From Rhizoctonia solani (Eukaryota > Basidiomycota > Agaricomycetes > Cantharellales > Ceratobasidiaceae), in the NCBI RefSeq assembly GCF_016906535.1, contig NC_057376.1, forward strand, positions 1,178,001-1,242,000: a stretch of 64,000 nucleotides of DNA, written 5' to 3'. Below the pieces are notes generated by a model. It worked only from the letters and a program-made list of their open reading frames with translations. It was not told where the DNA came from and ran no database searches. Shown here piece by piece: positions 47,541 to 63,100 of this stretch. Numbering within the stretch: the stretch's first letter is position 1; each line of letters starts with the position of its first letter. A program made the translations under genes and the position numbers.

Positions 47541-49597
47541 CTATAAGTCTGGTCGTGGAACTCCATCTTTGGACATGGAGAAGATATCCTCGACTTCAGT
47601 CATGAGACCGCTAGCAAACTCTTGTACGCCTTGTGCCCAATTTCGCACACAGGCTGGGCACAAGTCGGCGAGTTTGCTTATCAGACTAGGTCTGGCAGGT
47701 TCAGCAGTAGGTCTAGCTGAAGTAGGCGGTACGGTTTCGTCAGAGCGGGAAGGAACCGAAACCTAAATTACACGTTTACAAGATCAGTACTAGGCTACGT
47801 TGAAAGGCAAATTAGAAGCACGCACAGCAGGCCCATACTCGAGCTCCCACATCTTCCGGAACTGTTCAACCGCATTTAAGGACTCGGTAAATCGGTGTAG
47901 GGTGTTGATCAGGGCCACGACTTCAGCACGTTGAAGGAGATTAGGGTTGACACGAGGACTATACAGGTATAGACAATAAGCATTTAGCAACTGATCGACT
48001 CGGACTAAAAGTGTGGATCACTGACTCAAGCGTGGCTTCGTCAAACTCGAAGAGGATCTTGAGAGCAGTGGCAACTCCAGTAGTCTGGATCTTGCCCCAT
48101 AGTCTGCATTTGGTGCACCCGATGCAATCCATGATACGGGTAACGTTCCTGAAGCGGTCCTTGAACTCTTCCCGGAGGATCTGTGGTCTAGATGTGAGTC
48201 CTATGCTTGGTTTGCCGTGATGGGCTGTACGTACCGCAGCGTCGGCACCCTTGAACAATGTGCTCTCATCGAATTTGCCGACTTCGCCAGCAATCTCGAG
48301 AACGTTGTTGAGCAGGAACCTGCTGCGTTTTTCCTCTTCCTGAATAGAGCAAGGTTATATGTAAGTGGGTAGGTACGTCTTTCAAAATAATCATTAAACC
48401 AACCAGATCGCCCGAACAGATGTTGTAGGCTTGTAGGTATGGCCCAACTTTTCGGAGTGCACGTAGCATCAGAACGGCGTTGAAGTAGATGTTCTGTAGT
48501 CGTTCGGGATGTGATGCAACGCGGTCAATGTAGCATTGCAGGTCGGCCTCCCATTCTCCAGTTTGTCGATTCAGAATTTCCATGCAGATATGGGTCGAAA
48601 TGGATGCATGGAGCCCTAACGATGGAAGCTCGTCAGCCATTAAAGTCGAATCCCTCGGCAGCTAACTTACCTGAAATGATTCGATAATAGACTCGCTTTT
48701 CGAGACACGTCGCGCCCGATGCCTCCCATGTCTTTGGATCGCCTCCTTCTGATGCCAGTCCGGGTGGGATTACGACGCCAGACAGTGGTTTACTGGTTGG
48801 CACACCGAGACCACCGAGTCTACCGGACTGCTTGGCTTCGGTGAGCCCAAAGCAATTCTCCTCGTAGATGGCTTTCCAGACTTGATGGGCTCCCTGCCCA
48901 GAGTAGCCGGTAAAGCGTTCGGGGTTGGCAGTCAAGTCGACATATTCACCGTCGGATGTCGCTTCGTCGTCGAGGAAGCAAAAGTCAGAGTCCCGGTAAT
49001 AACAGCCTGGGAAGGATTTCCTCTGCGGGCAAAAGTTAGTATATCAGACTGTGCAGAATTAGTAGATGGCTTACCGATTCTTCTGAGAGACCTTGGACTT
49101 TACTCAGTGCCGCAGTGCGCCACATTTCGGGAACTTGGCTCTCGTCGACAGAAGTAACCCCGCATTCTCGCATGACGCAGTAACCATCGTCTTCCCAGAA
49201 CGGACAGCCACGGTACAGATCGACCTGAGTGATGAAACGTTCAAGCTGACGAATGGGCAGTAGGCCATGTCGTGACTGACCTTGAAATACTTGAAAAACG
49301 GGGTGGTAACGAGGTCTGCAAGCTGACCAAACAGCTTGCTATTGACACTCTCGACAGTTTCAAAGTCACATAGGGTTGTTTCGATAGGGCCCGTAGGCTG
49401 CGGAGAAGTCAGCTGGAATCCTTTAAATATCGTATTCGTTTATTTACCTTGTGACATGTTCCCATTTTCTTCGGACTCTTCTCTCCAAGCACGCCTTTGA
49501 GGCTGCCTGGTGTTCCTGGAAACGGGGATCCCGCAAGAGCAAGGCCCGCAGACGTCCATAGTAGCGCGGTCGTCGCACGTGCTCGATTATTCATCAT
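47541..49597 (-). CDS. ERO1: Endoplasmic reticulum oxidoreductin 1 (Ero1)
   Basis: FAD-dependent ER oxidase that re-oxidises protein disulfide isomerase. A signal peptide starts [20 protein letters not shown]. The shuttle Cys region reads [20 protein letters not shown] then [13 protein letters not shown]-domain segments are [53 protein letters not shown] with HIC, and [20 protein letters not shown], whose CxxCxxC holds the active-site pair. About eight introns. The C-terminal tail is short ([20 protein letters not shown]) and has no obvious membrane helix, unlike yeast Ero1, which uses its tail for membrane association. Frame intact. Confidence 0.93.
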
Positions 49598-49942
49598 TGC
49601 AGTGGATGGGAGTCAAGGGCTAGTGATTAGGATTACAGGCTACTGACAGAGTGGAGTGGATATATAGTCGGGATGGAAATGAGCGGATACGTGGCAGACT
49701 CGCGGGAGTTGCGGTTGTGGATTAGAGAACCGTGGAGATTCGGTCGCTGAGAACTCGGTAAGTCTACTCCGACGGTGTCGTGTCCCTCATCGACCGGTGA
49801 TTTGTAACCACACGTGACCGGTTTCAACGACACATATGAATCCACAAAAGGGAGCTCACGGATCCCATTTGTATCACTCTATATTACATCCCGGACCCAC
49901 ACGGTGAACCAAATGCTCTACATCTTTCGCTGGCCCGTAAGC
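49598..49942. other. Intergenic region upstream of ERO1
   Basis: Promoter of ERO1 and 3' flank of the OPA3-like gene. A CACACGTGACC motif lies near 49810. No unfolded-protein-response element of CAGCGTG type was recognised. Confidence 0.4.
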
Positions 49943-50813
49943 CTACGTCTCGCTTCTTGAGCTGTCGCCGCCGTCACTCGTTCGAGGATCGGGCAACTCG
50001 GCGTGCTTGACGATAGATGCAGGTATCTTCAGCGGTGCTTGGTCGACCACTTCCGCCCAGCCACCTCGGAGCCCAATTTCAACTACCCTCGTAAGTATCC
50101 GGGACAATTCGTTGTTTCTGGTTTGTAAGAGCATGGTCAGATATGCCCGTACGCCAAGCTCACAGACACGCACCTTGAACTCTCTTCTTCTAATTTCTCT
50201 TTCCAATCCGTAGTCATGCCCGCTATTCGACTCTTTAACTCGCGTATTTCATTCTGGAGGTCCTCCAATTGGTCGTCCACGCTATCACGTCTCCTGGCTT
50301 GTGACCGATTCGATCGCCATGCCTCTGCTAATATTAAACTTGCGGCAACCGTAAATAAGAACGCCTCGGCGAGACCATTTGCTCCGTTCTGAATCGCGCT
50401 GATGTACCACTGCATTAGTTACAATTTAGCGCACCATTACTTGCTTACCGAGTCTCGCTCAACGGTTTAATATGCTTGGCCGACTCCCCCAATAAGCTCG
50501 TGCGTAGACCGACCTAAACAGTGGATAAGGGTGATATACTGAGCTCGAGAAAACGGCTCACCTCTGTTCGATGAGTCCACTGAGCCCAAGATATACAAAT
50601 TTGCTTGAACGACTCATGTCTATCCTCGAATTGCTATTAGGGTTGTTCAGCTTGGCGAGGTGATGTAAACATACTGCTCCGCCTGGTGTTTAATTCGAGC
50701 ACTGATTGGCTTCGCAAGAGTCTGTAAAAATGGCGATAATTACGTGGATAAATGCGCTTTTCATGATTTGCTCTTACTCTGATGACGAGCGTTGCAAGTT
50801 TAACTGACGCCAT
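49943..50813 (-). CDS. OPA3-like mitochondrial protein
   Basis: Small mitochondrial protein, related to human OPA3, which affects inner-membrane shape and lipid handling. The spliced order is MASVKLATLVIR, TLAKPISARIKHQAEQ, FKQICISWAQWTHRTE, LRTSLLGESAKHIKPLSETR and AIQNGANGLAEAFLFTVAAS (a membrane segment), ending ILAEAWRSNRSQARRRDSVD. A coiled coil (QLEDLQNEIRELKSRIAGMT) and a longer tail ending SDGGDSSRSET follow. About six introns. The conserved hydrophobic block with Ala-Ile-Gln-Asn-Gly-Ala-Asn is diagnostic. Frame intact. Same strand as ERO1. Confidence 0.88.
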
Positions 50814-52169
50814 GTCCAAAGGTGGATGTAGAGCGTTCGAGAATGTAGCTTACGCGCTGCGTGCTGGACTCAAGTCTCACGGTAAACAAACGCCAACAGA
50901 TCCAGGCGCTTAAATGAGTTACCTAAATATATACATGTATAACCTAAATGAATGATCTTGCCAAGGCAAACGAGGTAGCGAAGCGTAATAAACACGGCAA
51001 AAATCAATTTTGAGCTAATCCTGGGTATAGTAGACTGGGAAAGCTAAAAGTTAAAATGTGTGGCGTAGGCCTTTGTCAATGATGTCATCTATCCTATCAG
51101 GACAATTCGAATTCTGAAGTATAGTCGTACTAGAGGACAAGGATTGAATTGTTGTTAAGCTATCGTCACATATTACTATTACAATGCTACGATTCCTAGC
51201 CAGAATATGAGAAAGGCTCCTCCCTCCACGCCTATCATGAAGTATTGGTAAGAATATGTTGAGCTGGAATTAATGCACTAGATATATACCCTCGATGCAT
51301 CATATTATCACTGCTAGTTATACTTTCCGAGCGTTTGTCTCGTAGTTTGCTCGAGCTTCACAGTGCATAGTGCGAAAGAACCCAAAGCTTTAAGACGCCC
51401 AAACTCGGCAAATTACCCCTAAATTATTTTCTTCCGTCAGAAGCCAAAGGTAACAGGCAATGCTAAATTGTCCGTGCGTCCCCTACCCTTAGTAAATAAC
51501 GCCCATGTACGCATGGACCGCGACTTGGTCGGACATCTGGTGATCGGCCACCAGGGGTGGCCGATGTTCTTAGTATTTAGTTGTAATTGGACATTGTCCT
51601 TGCGTTCTCAGCATCATCAGCAGTGGAGAAACGTCAACCAAAATATCTGCGGCACTGCCACTAATGTCGCTGCCGTCTCACAATGAGGCTCCGAGTCAAC
51701 CGGGCAAATCCATCGGCGCTTTTTGCCATGGTAATATTGGTATATCCAGTCATGTCGGGGCCGGTTCAACTCGGACTACTGTGCTCATACCCCTGCGTTG
51801 TTTTGCCGCAGCATCCGTATGCATACTAGCTATATTGGACTATTCCGATTATAGGAGTTTCTTCAGTCGAATTCCAAGTCTCTACCCAAACTAGGAAGAA
51901 GGATGTGCATGAGTTCTGAAGGCGCTCTTGGGACGCCGAACTTGTTCCAACGAATAATCGGTTGAGTGCTCGGTATCAGAAGAGTGACCACATTATCGTG
52001 GAGGATAAAACATCCTGGATTGAAATGCGTCCATTCAGCCGAACTCCCTCGACCCCCTAATCGCATAGCTACGTACCTGCATCATACTGCCCTTCCTCCC
52101 AGTACTTTAGTCGCGCCCACCAGGTGCATAGTCTGAGCTGAGACCTTGAGTTTGTCATCCAAAGCGGCG
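50814..52169. other. Intergenic region of 1.4 kb
   Basis: Promoters of the divergent OPA3-like and kinase genes. Open frames 51468-51686 and 51664-51894 have no family feature. The kinase gene may have upstream exons here, but none could be linked. Confidence 0.45.
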
Positions 52170-54924
52170 ATGCACAACCCTAGAGTTTTGAGCCTCCGAA
52201 TCGATACCAACGTTAGGCCATCACTTCACCTCCCTAGTGGTTCCTTGCAAGATACGCCATGGCGAACTCCAGTAACACCCGGTTCTCCCGCACTGTTCAG
52301 TCCAACTAATACCAGCGCATCGACTCAAACGCCCGTAACGCCAGCTTCAAGAGCGCCGTGGTTTCCAATAGGAGGAAATGCAGGCTCTCCCGGATCTTGT
52401 GATATTGATATTCTAAAGTACCCCAATGTGGTACATGCCGGGGTAAGTTGTGTTCGACTTCGTCTGTGCGGGTATAATTGTACACACTTAATTTACGCCT
52501 TTTTGCTTATAGGAGCCCCGAGATCATGGGGCTTTTGCATCCATCGAGCGCCTAGGTGGATCACTTCGTGGGTTGCTAATGTCCAAACCTTCGCAAAGCA
52601 AGGACTCTCAGCTTAGTAAAACAACAGGTATGATATTTCCGTAAAATTAGAGTATTGGCACTTATTATATATTAGCGGTGGTGATAGAAAGTAATCTCAG
52701 TGACTGGTCGATCGTAGAGGAAGTGCTGAAAGAGGCGCTTGCGACCGCTACAAACACTGATTATGTCCTCAGGGGAATAATTCGAAAAGTGAAGTGAGTT
52801 GACTTGCTAATATCTGGTGTGGTATTTTTGACCACCATACTATGTAGAACTGGCGATTCCTTTCAACAATTGTCTGCAGGAAGAGTGAGTCCTCTCTGAT
52901 ATCACCTTTCCTTTCTCACTCGACCTACATTGTTTTAGTTATGGGCAGCATTAATGAAGAGATCGAATTCAATAGTATACGAAAGTGTTACTCGGAAGGA
53001 CTTTTTGGCTGATTTGGAGCAAGTAATTTGCTCGCCGCGTACTGAACCGGTTGCTGCTGATCGATTGATCGCGGTGCTAGCAACCTCCATCCATGACTTT
53101 CCGCATCGGGAGTAAGCCAAGCCCAATCCAAGACCACGATTATCTGTTAGTATTGACTGTTATTTCCCAGAGGAACAGGACGATTGAAAGAGCTGTGGAA
53201 CAAGCTTTGTGTTCAGAGGACACTAGACAGGACACCAATCCATCCCGAGGACGCAATATATGGCACAGTCCCCCTAATAGATACAGTTCGAGGCACCAGC
53301 ATAGAAAACTCAACTGTTCCTACACCCTACTATGAGCCTCGGGTGCCTCCAAGTTCGCCTCATCCCGAAAACCGACCAGACGGACAAGTCCAGACTGGAG
53401 ACGATTCCAGTACACCCTGTGGCAATACAACAGACAGTTCTCCAGTAAAAATAGGGCCTCTAGCAAAACGTCCAGCTAGGGAAACACCACAGTTAGTCGT
53501 TGAAGAAGATGGGGATTTGGGGCTTCCGCCTCCCTACTCACCCTCTCAGGTCGCTTCTACGAGTTCCTCAAGTGAGTAGAAGCATGGATTTCAGCCACGC
53601 TCTAATATAACCATGATGTCTTACCCTATAGGAATGCTCTCTGTTGTGGACAATTATCCCTTTGCCAAGGGATATACTAATGACATTGGCCCTGATATCG
53701 ACATTGACTCCTTGGAGCCTCATCCATTTGCTCGTGGGGCCTTTGGAGATGTACGCCGAGGGTCATTACGGGACGGGACACCCGTGGCCATCAAGTGCCT
53801 GCGCTTCTATACGCAGGCTCAAGCTACTGGTAGGCATAAGTTAGAAAAGGTTTATAATAATCCTGCCGGAATAAGAGACATATTGACAAGATAGTACGAA
53901 ACAGAAATCATTGAAAGAGATCCGGGTGTGGTCCTTCTTGAATCATGAGAATGTCCTCCCTTTGCTCGGGCTGTGCGTAGTTAATAACGAGCTGGGTATG
54001 GTTTCTGAGTTCATGCCGAACGGAACCATACAAGAGTATATACGCAACAATCCGGGTGTGGATCGGTATCAGTTGGTGAGCCACTCGCTCACATGTCTCA
54101 AGTACGCTGTTTTATTCATAACCGAATCAGGCCATCTATGTATGCGCTGGTCTAGTGTACTTACACGAACATCCCAAACACATTGTAAGCTTAATATTAA
54201 TTGTATTGATTCTTTTCATGAAACTAAAACTAAAACTCAAAAGGTACACGGTGACCTCAAAGCAGTACGTTATCGAAGAAGGATAGCGAAAGTTTGGCCT
54301 AACTCAATGCTCAGCTTAACGTCGTAGTGGACGTAAATGGAATTCCCAAGCTGACCGATTTCGGCTTGGCTCAGATGATTCGCGCGGAGGATTCTACTGA
54401 GCGCTCTTCATCCTCATGTGTTGGAGGAACTTCACGTTGGATGGTGAGTATGATTGGCGTTTGGGTTCCAGAACTAGGAGTTTATTTTTATTGTACAGGC
54501 TCCTGAATTGATTGGCTCTGAATCCCCGAGTGCTTCTTGCGAGAAGCCTAACTTTGCAAGTGACGTTCATGCATTGGGAATGGTAAGTATAGTAGAGCAA
54601 CAAAGCTTTTGGTTGCTGAACACCACAATGAATTTTCAGACTATTTACGTGGGTTTGTATACCTGTTTCTCGAATAAGATGCTAATCCTATAAAACAGGA
54701 GATATTCACAGGGGCACTGCCATTTTCTTCCCTCAAAAGGGAACCGCAAGTCATACTTGCTATCATGAATCGAGAGATTCCAGAGAGAATTCCCAGTATT
54801 TTCACAGATGAGCTCTGGGACCTACTGTGCCAATGCTGGAAGTACGATGCCAAGGAGCGCCCAACAGCTCGTCAAGTACTACACGTACTAGAAAAGTTGC
54901 ACAGTCCAGAGCCAGACATATAAC
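52170..54924 (+). CDS. Protein kinase (TKL-like) with long N-terminal region
   Basis: Probable serine/threonine or dual-specificity kinase of the expanded agaricomycete set. The ATG at 52170 gives MHNPRVLSLRIDTNVRPSLH and a Pro/Ser/Thr-rich region. After several introns comes a helical segment (AVVIESNLSDWSIVEEVLKE, LKELWNKLCVQRTLDRTP), then the kinase: P-loop PFARGAFGDVRRGSLRDG, VAIKCLRF, LNHENVLPLLGLCVVNNELG, MVSEFMPNGTIQEYIRNNP, VCAGLVYLHEHPKHI, catalytic HGDLKALNVVVDVNGIPKL, DFGLAQMIRAED, SSSCVGGTSRWMAPELIG and CWKYDAKERPTARQVLHVLE. HGD replaces HRD, as often in this clade; Asp, the VAIK Lys and DFG remain, so activity is plausible. About fourteen introns. The frame is intact. Confidence 0.88.
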
Positions 54925-55083
54925 ACAAAGCTAAATCAGACAAATTCTTGACTATTCGACGAATGGTATGAGTTTAACGAAAACAAATTTATGAATCAAA
55001 ATCCATGTACAGTACGCAGACAAACCATGGCCAATAACATCAATTTCCCATCTGTAGCAGTCCCGCATGTACAACGACCCAAA

Positions 55084-58406
<3,323 letters not shown>

Positions 58407-59927
58407 ATGCCCGACGCACCAACCAAGCTCAAAACTACCTCGCCTACGGCTCTCCCTCCCCCAAAAGTTGGGGCCGAACAATATGCTAAACTCACAGCGG
58501 AGAGATTGCAGAGAATCCAATCTCAGCTAACGACAACACCCCGCGCGGGGAAACTCGAGGGGAAAGTTTGCATTATAACTGGTGTGGGGTCAATCAAGGG
58601 GATCGGGTAAGCTGTGGTAACTGTCGTCCGGACGAGATACTCAATCAGCCCTTGCGTCATAGACGAGCAACTGCCTTTGCATATGCTCACCAAGGTTAAC
58701 ACTAATCTCACCATGATACATGACACGCGACTTATCAGCCACCAATGCAGGGGCCCGTCACCTTTACTTGCTGGATTACGACGGAGAGAATTTGCCCAAT
58801 CTTGAAGAATCTCTCAAGAAAGCATACCCAGATGTCAAGGTAAGCCTCTTATTCATTGGCTGTGCTCTATAGTTCAAAGGTTGGGTCCGATAGGTCACTA
58901 CTCAGCAAGCAGACGCTGCTGACGAGGCGGCTATCTCTGAAATATGCAAGCGAGCGATAAAAGAAGAAGGCCGACTTGATGTTTTCTTTGCCAATGTAAG
59001 CAGTCGAGGCCTAGTACCCGTGCTACGCAACTAATTCTGACTCCCGCGAAAAGGCTGGAATCGTCAACGCCGCCTTCTTTACCGACTTGACAGAAGCAGA
59101 ATTCATGAACATGATGCGTGTCAATGTGCTCTCGTGAGTAGTGGTTCTATTATTACTTGGCATCATGATTGACAGCAGTTTGCTCGCAAGTTGTTTCCTC
59201 GCCATTAAGCACGGTTCGGCTGCCATGCAAATCACCTCCGCTGACAAGAAGGAGAGTAGCGGAAGCATCATTCTCACCGCCTCCGTTGCAGGTATCAGAT
59301 CAGGTGCTGGCCCAATGGATTGTAAGCATAGTGCCTGTTTACTGGATTGCAACTCAATTATTCACACCACGAACAGACAGTGCCAGCAAAGCGGCGTAAG
59401 CCAGAAAATTGTGTGCAATTGGATATGTAGCTCACCGCTTATTTCTCAGTGTCAACTCACTCGCGCAAACGGGCTCACACCAACTGGGCTTCACAAACAT
59501 TCGAGTGAACACGATATGCCCCGGACTAATCGAGGTGAGTACGCACGAGCACTTGTATGCGAACACATGTGACCCATACTCGGTGCGCGCCAGACTGGAA
59601 TGACGACGGCCACCTTTGACTATGCCCGTGCCAAAGGTGTGGGAGGAAAGATCGGTCAACTTGTCCCGTTGAAGCGATACGGTCTTCCACAAGAGGTACG
59701 CTAGACCGCGCAAGAGCCTGGATAATCTTCTGACATGTGACCTACTCATTGTAGATCGCTAATGCAGCTCTCTTCTTGGCTTCTGGTACGCTGTCAAAAG
59801 TTTCCCTCGTCTGACTATTGGCTCATCTTGACTTCCAGATGACTCCAGCTTCGTAAACGGCCAAAACATCACGGTCGATGGTGGGCTATCCGCATCTCAC
59901 CCCGTCGCCCCAGGACGTTGGGCATAG
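58407..59927 (+). CDS. Short-chain dehydrogenase/reductase
   Basis: NAD(P)-dependent oxidoreductase of the classical SDR family; the substrate is unknown. It starts MPDAPTKLKTTSPTALPPPK. The Rossmann motif is KVCIITGVGSIKGIGRATAF. Next come ARHLYLLDYDGENLPNLEES, a conserved DVFFANAGIVNAAFFTDL (NAG motif), IILTASVAGIRSGAGPM, the active-site YSASKAAVNSL (YxxxK), NIRVNTICPGLIE and LFLASDDSSFVNGQNITVDG. The C-terminus ends HPVAPGRWA. About eight introns. An acidic residue after beta-2 (LLDYD) favours NAD over NADP. Frame intact. Confidence 0.88.
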
Positions 59928-60126
59928 TTGGACTCCGGGAGTGCCACTGGTATCTTGATTCCATTTCAACCCAATCAAACCACAAAATTATAAGAAAGTT
60001 GATGTACAGTGTAAGAAGAAGAAAAAGCTAGATAAAACAAAGTGTAGCAGGAATCCATGTGGTGCTAGCAAGAAACAAGTTGCTATGTTGAGACAACAGA
60101 AGAATACAAAAAAAAGGCCTATAGAA

Positions 60127-63100
60127 TTAGTTTAGGAGGTTCGGATGAATGCCCAGGGGTAAGAAAGTGGGGTCTTGGAGCTTAGACATTGGCCAGGTCG
60201 TAGCAGAAAGCTGTTGCGATGGGTTAGGTGTGCAGCGCAGAAATAAAGACCGAGGATACTCACTTGTTCAGAGGCTTCGGATAGTGTCAAGAGGTGCATA
60301 TGCAAGTACACTCCCGCAGGGTTCTAGAGAAAGAGAGATTAGCTCATCCCCACCTCATATTGAATAAAATAACACTTACAACCAGTTCATCGGAAACAAA
60401 GCGGAAGAAACCAACTTTGACCTCCAGAGGGAGTTGTGAAGGAAGAACGATCAAGTGAACAGGGGGCACAAAAGGTCGCTTGGTCTCGACAGAAGTAGCA
60501 ATCGAAATCGCAATATGAACCGCAAGAAGGATGTCTGTCCTCCTAGCACGGGCTTCGGGGCCAACAACCACAATCATCTCGAACGTGTTGTCGAGCACGA
60601 ATACCGCATCTGGGGAAATCTTGCTCGCCGAAGGAATATGGCATGAAACCTGGGAATAGGCTATATAAGCAGGAAGGATAGGCTTGATAGCTACCTCGAC
60701 CACTCACCGGTTGCTTTTTATCCCTGGCATCAACGAGGAACATCCTCGGTCGATAAGCAACCTTGCCCAGTGGCGCTCGATACTTCCAATAATCGGCATT
60801 CGCCCAAGCGTCATCTCCCAAGAGCACGAAGAACATAGGGTCCTCCTTGCCTTCTTCATACTCTTCAATCTCCTTTTCCGGTCCGGCGACCATGCGTCCG
60901 TATGCAGCAGCAGCCTCGCGTTCGGGTTGAGTTGCCCCACGACCGTACCACACATACACTGCATCCAGAACAGTGATGCAGTAGCTATATGCAGAGCACA
61001 GGTTGGAAACATGCTAGTTCAAGCAATGAGTTGTCCGAGTCTATTGCTTTACAGAATTATACTTACGAAATCGACCTCGTCGGTAAAACAAGCGTCACCT
61101 AGCTGCCTAGTGCAATGCATCGTGGTATTCTCAGGGCTCCAATGAGCACGAGATCCCTACAAGCAGGGCGTGAGTGATACCATAGACTTAAAACCAATCT
61201 CAAACCTCACCTGACGAACAATCCATTGGCCTCCAACAGCATCGACGAGCTCTTGACTCTCATCCCCTTGGAAAGACGGAACCTACGAGTTTTCATTAGA
61301 ACACCTTGATTCCCTCAAACGGCATTTGGGGCACACACCACGCTGGTCCCATACTGCTTGGCCAGCTCCGCGAGCTTCCCTTCTTCCCTCGGCCCAGGCT
61401 GAGCCTTCTTACCGTACCATCCCCAGACTTTACTCAACACCAACCCGCTCGCCTCGTTCCTCACACGCTGGACGATCGCAACCAGTTCGGACTCGTACAC
61501 CAAGCAAGGGTAGCTGGGGACCACGGCTGCTTGGCCATTTGACAGGCTAAATACGTCAATTGAAATGCGCTTGAGGTTAGATGGAAAGGCAAATGTATAT
61601 GGGTTTGAGCTGATGGCTTGTTGGAGATTAAAGGGTGGGATGGGGGCCATATTCGGGTCTAAAACGCGCAAGTCAAGTTCTGCTAGCAAGGTACAGCGAT
61701 TCAGCAACGTACCAACATGGAAGACCCCATCAACCTTGTTCTCCACAGGCAAAGGGACAGGTTGGGCCCTAGGAGAGGGTCGAGGAGAGGGGCGAGGAGA
61801 CAACGGCTTGGGAGACAGTCTGGGGGATGGCTTCGGAGACACCTTGGGTGAAGTCTTGGGCGAGGTCGAAACGAGCATAGGCTCAGCAGGGGGCACACTA
61901 AGCTCCTGGGACTTGGACAGAGTCGCAGCAGGCGTAGGAGCAGGCGATTTTTCTTCCCTGAGCGGAGGCATAGTGATGACCGAGTATCGGTCATAACTGG
62001 ACCTCCTGCGCTCTCTCGCGGCTGCAGGAATAGAGCGAGGAGACGGGGGTAGTTTGGGCTCCTCCAGAGTTTCTCCCTGCTTCTCGCTCATAGCCTGTGC
62101 CAACTCCATCACCGTCGCCCGGCTCTTGTTGCGCCCTGGGGAAGGAGGTGGGCCAGGATGACGCGGTGGTGATACAGGAGATATCGGTTTTGGAGTCGAA
62201 GGCTTAGTCGGAGATTCAGGTCGAGCGTAAAACGGCTGAGTTTGAGCGCGCTGTTGAGGTTGGGGCGAAGCGACCATCCCGGGGAGCGCACGCTTGCCGA
62301 CGAGATTGGGACCACGAGAGGCAGGCCCTGGCGAGCTGCCACGGTGACCTCCGTTCGAGGCCTTGACGCCGATCGGTGCCCTTTCTCCCCATATATCCTT
62401 GGCTCGTGAAAGGTTATTGTCCTTGGTAGGGGATTCTGGCCTGGGTAATGCTGGGAAGAGTTGCGCAGGCTTTCGAACAGGAGATGAAGGGGCGGGCGAA
62501 GAACTCGCCGCTGCTCTCGGACTGGCTTGAGCCCTTGGAAGTGTGCCCTGTCTCTGTAACGATGATTCCTTGATGGGTGAAGGCGGGCGCATGGAAGGCT
62601 GGGAGGCGGCCGGCCGCAAGCGTTTGAAAGGCGAAGGAGGGCGGTACTCCTGTGGTGGTGGCGGCGGCGGTGGCGGTGTGCCCACTGGAGTGGTCGAAAC
62701 TGTTTCGGGTGCTTTCCATACCTCTTTGATTTGCACGCCCTTCTTGGGTTTACGCGCACGGTCTCGCGTGAGCTAAAGGGAAATGAGATCAAGTCGAGAC
62801 GTCTGAAAAAAAACTACGACTTACATGGTTGAGTGGCTTTGGGTGAATAGGAGACTTGGTGTCCTCGAACTTTGACGTCGGGCTGACCGGGACTGGGGTC
62901 GCCTTGGCTAACACAGGGGTCGTTTTGCGTCCAAACTCATCGAAAGAGGGAACGTCCCTCTGTGGACTGGGCGATGTGGCCGGAGAAGAGGACTGTTGGG
63001 CGCCCGTCATATGTTTGATGATCCCGGCGATCTTGCTGTCTCCAGGAACAGGAACAGGCTCTTTCAACGACCGGCGCTTCCATGGAACTTCAGAAGGGGA

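Noticed and set aside
61565..61996. Gly/Arg-rich frames on the plus strand opposite the gelsolin-type gene
   Set aside because: Shadows of the SPRP-coding repeat on the other strand.
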